NCBI GenBank assembly: GCA_023416335.1
Contig: JAEZHY010000301.1
Span: forward strand, 1 to 64,000
Direction: 5' to 3'
Length of the DNA stretch: 64,000 nt
Source of the DNA: Pseudomonadota bacterium
GTDB lineage: Bacteria > Desulfobacterota > Syntrophobacteria > Syntrophobacterales > Syntrophobacteraceae
Made by a program: the position numbers and the translations under genes. Positions 60,809-64,000 of the stretch are shown piece after piece; position 1 is the first letter of the stretch; each line of letters starts with the position of its first letter. Under the pieces are notes generated by a model. It was not told where the DNA came from, searched no databases, and was given only the letters and a program-made list of their open reading frames with translations.

Positions 60809-63259
60809 ATGCGTCTGCCTTTCTTAAAACATTCGAAGAGGGGAGCCGAATCCAAACAGGATCTGGAACGGATCAGGTCCGTTTTCTCGAAGTTCAGGCG
60901 CATTCAGAAACTCAACACGAAAATTTTGGGACTAATGGCCGAAATGGAACGCGCCCTCGGCGGCGAGTACATTTTTGATCGTTCCTTTCTCGATCGGTCC
61001 GTACGCGACTTGGGCGCCGATGTTTACCAGGTCGTATACAGCCTTAACGCCCTCTCCGGAAACAGGTACATAGGCCTTTTCGACCGCTTCCAAACCGTGA
61101 AGAATACCCTCGAAGACGTCCTGGCCGGAGGCCTTGGGGCTTTCGAATCGAGCCTCGCCATTCCCTCCCCGGAACTCGGATGGGAACTTGAGCCGATGGC
61201 GGGTATTGTAGGCGTTTGCCTGGCTGAAGCCCGCAACCGCCTTGGAATTTCCGCTCCGGACGGTTTCGCCGTTACAGTGCAGGGTTGTCGAAAGTTCATT
61301 ATCCAGAACCGGCTCGGACGGACGAACGGTTCCGGACCTGAACCTGCCGGCCTTGTTTTCCCGCCGGAACTGGAAGAGGCCATCCTCCGGGAGCGGGAGG
61401 AGCTTTTCAAAAGGCGTGGCGGTCCTGTAAATCTGGTGGTGCGTGCCTGTTCGGCAGGCGGTTCCGAAAACGCTCGGTTCAATTTCCCTGCCCGGGATGT
61501 GGCGCCCGATGACCTTCTTTCTGCTGTAAAACTGGCCGTGACAGATTTTATAAAGGCATCGGCCGGGTCCGATACGGAGCTTTCCTGTGCTCTGGCAATC
61601 CATGAAAGCATTCAGGGTGGGGTCTCCGGTTCTGTAAAGGCTGGTCCCGCGGGACTACTGCATGTGACTGCGGTCCCGACCGAAAACCCCGGCCGGGAAG
61701 ATAGTTACCTGGTCCGGCGAGTCCATCCATTCAATCTCGTGCAGTCGAACATACATCCCAAATCACACGATCGGGAACTCAAGCCCGGGGTGAAGTCTCT
61801 TTCGCACTCTTCTGCCCCGCTCAGGCGCGGTTCCGGTCTGCTCGATCCCGCTTTTCTGCGGTCCCTGGCCGGAACGGCCGCCGCCATCGAACGCATTCTC
61901 GGGCGGCCTCACGAAATGAGGTGGACAGTCGGCGAGGCAGGGCGGCCCGTTATATTGGACGTTCGCCCTGTTGCCGTTTCCAACGACCATGAATTGGACG
62001 AGGGAGAATTTGCAGACCTGAGCGGAATGGAGACCATCCTCAGGGGCGGGGAGACGGTCCAAACGGGGATTGCGGCCGGCCGTGTCATGCACGTGAACGA
62101 ACAGACGAAGGCCGAGACATTTCCCCGCGGTTCGGTTGCCGTCGCGCGCAATGCAAGTCCTCAGCTGAGTCTGGTACTCAGGAGGGCCTCGGCGATTATT
62201 ACGGAAACGGGTACTTCCGTCAGCCACCTGGCGACGATTGCCAGAGAGTTGCGCGTTCCGGCGATCTTTGGGGTTCCAGGAGCACTGGACCGACTCCGGG
62301 AAGGAACCGAGATAACCGTGGATGCGACGGAACGAACCGTCTACAGGGGCGTGATCGAATCGCTTCTTAACCAGGCTCCCGGATCGGAACTCTTTCCGAG
62401 CGATCCGGAATACGTCATGCTGCGATTCCTCCTGCGGTTCATCATGCCTCTCGGCCTGGTCGATCCGGAGTCGCGCGACTTCCTCCCGGAAAACTGCCGG
62501 ACCTATCATGATATAATTCATTTTTCCCACGAACGGTCCGTCGATGAACTGCTGCACGTCCAGGAGAGGCATCGGGGGCTGAACCGCCTCCATCCGCGCT
62601 GGCTCGCGGCGGGCGTCCCATTGGCGATATATGTTTTGGATATCGAGGCTTCGGAGGCTTCCGAAGGACTCTCTTCGATAGAAATCGATGAGCTGAATTC
62701 GGAACCTCTTCTGGCCTTCATTCGCGGACTTACGGTTAAGGAAATGTGGGAGAGCGGACCCGCCTCGTTGCGGATGAGGGATATCTTCTCGAACCTGGAC
62801 AGGACCTTTCTTCCCCCGGCGGCCTCGGAAAAGACCGGGAGAAACCTGGCTGTTGTCGCCCGGAACTATATGAACCTGGGTCTGCAGATGGGGTATCACT
62901 TCAGCGTGATCGACTGTTTTCTCGGAGAAGATCCCAATCAGAATTATGTTTACTTCCGATTCGCAGGTGGATTTGCCGAAGACCGGAAACGCCGGAGGAG
63001 AGCGGAGCTGATCCGGATGATCCTGGACGGAATGGATTTCAAGGTGAGCGTAAAGGGGGACCTCGTGACGGGCAAATTCAAGGGGGGCGGACCACGCGAG
63101 ACTTCCGCGGTGCTCACCCGGTTGGGCGAGCTTACTGCGTTCACCCGCCAGCTCGATACTTCCATGACTTCAGAACAGAAGATCGAAGACTTTGCCCAGG
63201 CATTTTTCGCAAAAGCGGTCCACGGGGTTCGGATATCCGGGGAATCTCAACATGTTTGA
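60809..63259 (+). CDS. PEP-synthase/PPDK-like protein 2 (degenerate ATP-grasp)
   Basis: 816 aa; same layout as the first paralogue. N-terminal helices (LMAEMERALGGEYIFDR, ~42-58). The ATP-grasp residues are lost: AVRSS has become VRACS (212-215), DIEW is EMRW (369-372) and LQARP is LDVRP (383-387). The swivelling domain keeps H473 in TSVSHLATIARE, and the C-terminal domain is well conserved (CRTYHDI, GRNLAVVARNYMNL, YVYFRF). It therefore looks like a pseudo-ATPase that may take phosphate from a paralogue. ATG at 60809 with AAGGGA; the longer frame to 60746 starts in intergenic DNA. Confidence 0.83.
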   Translation: MRLPFLKHSKRGAESKQDLERIRSVFSKFRRIQKLNTKILGLMAEMERALGGEYIFDRSFLDRSVRDLGADVYQVVYSLNALSGNRYIGLFDRFQTVKNTLEDVLAGGLGAFESSLAIPSPELGWELEPMAGIVGVCLAEARNRLGISAPDGFAVTVQGCRKFIIQNRLGRTNGSGPEPAGLVFPPELEEAILREREELFKRRGGPVNLVVRACSAGGSENARFNFPARDVAPDDLLSAVKLAVTDFIKASAGSDTELSCALAIHESIQGGVSGSVKAGPAGLLHVTAVPTENPGREDSYLVRRVHPFNLVQSNIHPKSHDRELKPGVKSLSHSSAPLRRGSGLLDPAFLRSLAGTAAAIERILGRPHEMRWTVGEAGRPVILDVRPVAVSNDHELDEGEFADLSGMETILRGGETVQTGIAAGRVMHVNEQTKAETFPRGSVAVARNASPQLSLVLRRASAIITETGTSVSHLATIARELRVPAIFGVPGALDRLREGTEITVDATERTVYRGVIESLLNQAPGSELFPSDPEYVMLRFLLRFIMPLGLVDPESRDFLPENCRTYHDIIHFSHERSVDELLHVQERHRGLNRLHPRWLAAGVPLAIYVLDIEASEASEGLSSIEIDELNSEPLLAFIRGLTVKEMWESGPASLRMRDIFSNLDRTFLPPAASEKTGRNLAVVARNYMNLGLQMGYHFSVIDCFLGEDPNQNYVYFRFAGGFAEDRKRRRRAELIRMILDGMDFKVSVKGDLVTGKFKGGGPRETSAVLTRLGELTAFTRQLDTSMTSEQKIEDFAQAFFAKAVHGVRISGESQHV

Positions 63260-64000
63260 TTTCGCGCGCAGAATCATCGAAAAATGGCGAAGCCACAAAC
63301 TTGCCAGGGCCGAAGCCTACCGGGACGAGCTGAAGGGACGGTATCATACTTTTCGGGCTCTTCTCGCCAATAACGAACATTCCCTCGATCTGCTGAAGTC
63401 GCTCGAACTTTCCTTTGCTTCCTTCAAACATTGCAGGCCCGATTTTGCCGATACGATCGAAGAACTTCTGCATGTAACTTATGAGCAGGTGGACGGGTTG
63501 AACCAGTTGAGCGGCCGAGGCGACAACATGCTGTACCAGGCGCACGGTGCCGTTGCCGATGCGGTCCGGCAGGCGCTGAGGGCCGTCCGGTCGCACTCCT
63601 GCAGCGGACCGCGCTGTCTTTTTTTCGATCAAATCGGTCCCGAACTCCATTCCGAAGTGGGTGGCAAAGCCGCTTCACTCGCTTTTCTGAGGCGATCGGG
63701 ATTTACGGTACCGAATGGGTTCGTTATCACTCCCGGATTCTGCTCCGATTTCTTCTCCGCGAATGGAATCGAGTTTTCAGGTCTCGGCAAGGGACTTGAG
63801 AAGGACGGTCCTGAACCGGGCGAGCACATAATGAGCGGAATCTTGCCCCGGCAGCTTCGCGAGGAACTGCAGCGCTGCTATCGGCAGATCGCGCCGAATG
63901 GCGAGGCCGTATCGGTGCGCAGCAGCGCTCTTGTTGAGGACCGCCCGGAGCACTCGTTTGCCGGCCAGTTCAAGACTGTTCTCAACGTGACCTCCTTCGA
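63252..64000 (+). CDS. PEP-synthase/PPDK-like protein 3 (partial, runs off the window)
   Basis: 249 codons present, 3' end outside. It overlaps the previous stop by 8 bases. N-terminal helices (FRALLANNEHSLDLLKSLE) resemble those of the first two less closely. The ATP-grasp half starts VGGKAASLAFL (136-146) and has PNGFVITPGF and SVRSSALVEDRPEHSFAGQF (221-240), all intact and closer to canonical PEP synthase than paralogue 1. Whether a phosphohistidine and PEP barrel follow cannot be seen. Confidence 0.85.
   Translation, partial: MFDFARRIIEKWRSHKLARAEAYRDELKGRYHTFRALLANNEHSLDLLKSLELSFASFKHCRPDFADTIEELLHVTYEQVDGLNQLSGRGDNMLYQAHGAVADAVRQALRAVRSHSCSGPRCLFFDQIGPELHSEVGGKAASLAFLRRSGFTVPNGFVITPGFCSDFFSANGIEFSGLGKGLEKDGPEPGEHIMSGILPRQLREELQRCYRQIAPNGEAVSVRSSALVEDRPEHSFAGQFKTVLNVTSF

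Overview
The window comes from a GC-rich, strictly anaerobic sulfate reducer of the Desulfobacterota, probably close to the Syntrophobacter group. The main evidence is a dissimilatory sulfite reductase locus (dsrD, dsrA, dsrB, dsrN, dsrC), a tetraheme cytochrome c3, a ferredoxin with an Asp cluster ligand, and siroheme/haem genes of the siroheme-dependent type (a fused AhbA-AhbB siroheme decarboxylase, a CobA-HemD fusion and HemC). The group name is an inference from gene content; no phylogeny was run.

Layout. 0-6 kb: hydrolase, PilZ protein, an unknown 391-aa protein, ahbAB with a small partner, slyD and a TPR protein. 6.5-12.5 kb: dsr cluster, ferredoxin, cytochrome c3. 13-25 kb: hydrolase-OsmC fusion, HPF with a cold-shock domain, CNNM/CBS membrane protein, a cysteinyl-tRNA-synthetase-like paralogue with an altered zinc site, nagZ, a lone FtsX-type permease, a metallo-beta-lactamase-fold protein, cobA-hemD, hemC and fmdB. 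24.7-37.7 kb: a coupled cyclophilin-like/deoxyhypusine-synthase-like pair, murA, prmC, a diguanylate cyclase, a U32 protein, dprA, topA, a prepilin peptidase, rsmE and a zinc-ribbon protein. Three families of dispersed palindromic or A-rich repeats lie between these genes.

37.9-48.2 kb: tRNA-Phe followed by a hairpin terminator of which an identical 33-bp core recurs 10.16 kb downstream. The segment between the copies is a defence-type island. It holds a phage-P1-related/DUF3800 gene pair and a type I restriction-modification operon with two paralogous HsdM modules (one free, one fused to HsdS), an unknown gene between them, and hsdR. No integrase is visible. A vapBC module follows at once. 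49-54.7 kb: a collagen-like secreted protein, a STAS protein, a decayed YD-repeat gene, and a V4R sensor coupled to a histidine kinase.

55.5-64 kb (continues past the window): one tight operon of a degenerate UspA, a TauE/SafE (TSUP) exporter, a membrane-anchored exported protein, then three PEP-synthase/PPDK-like paralogues with a lone receiver protein among them. The first two paralogues have a shared N-terminal helical domain, an ATP-grasp module, a swivelling phosphohistidine domain and a shared C-terminal domain that does not look like the PEP-binding barrel. The middle one has lost its ATP-grasp residues but kept the histidine. This is my best candidate for an undescribed system: a phosphohistidine relay tied to a receiver and an anion exporter.
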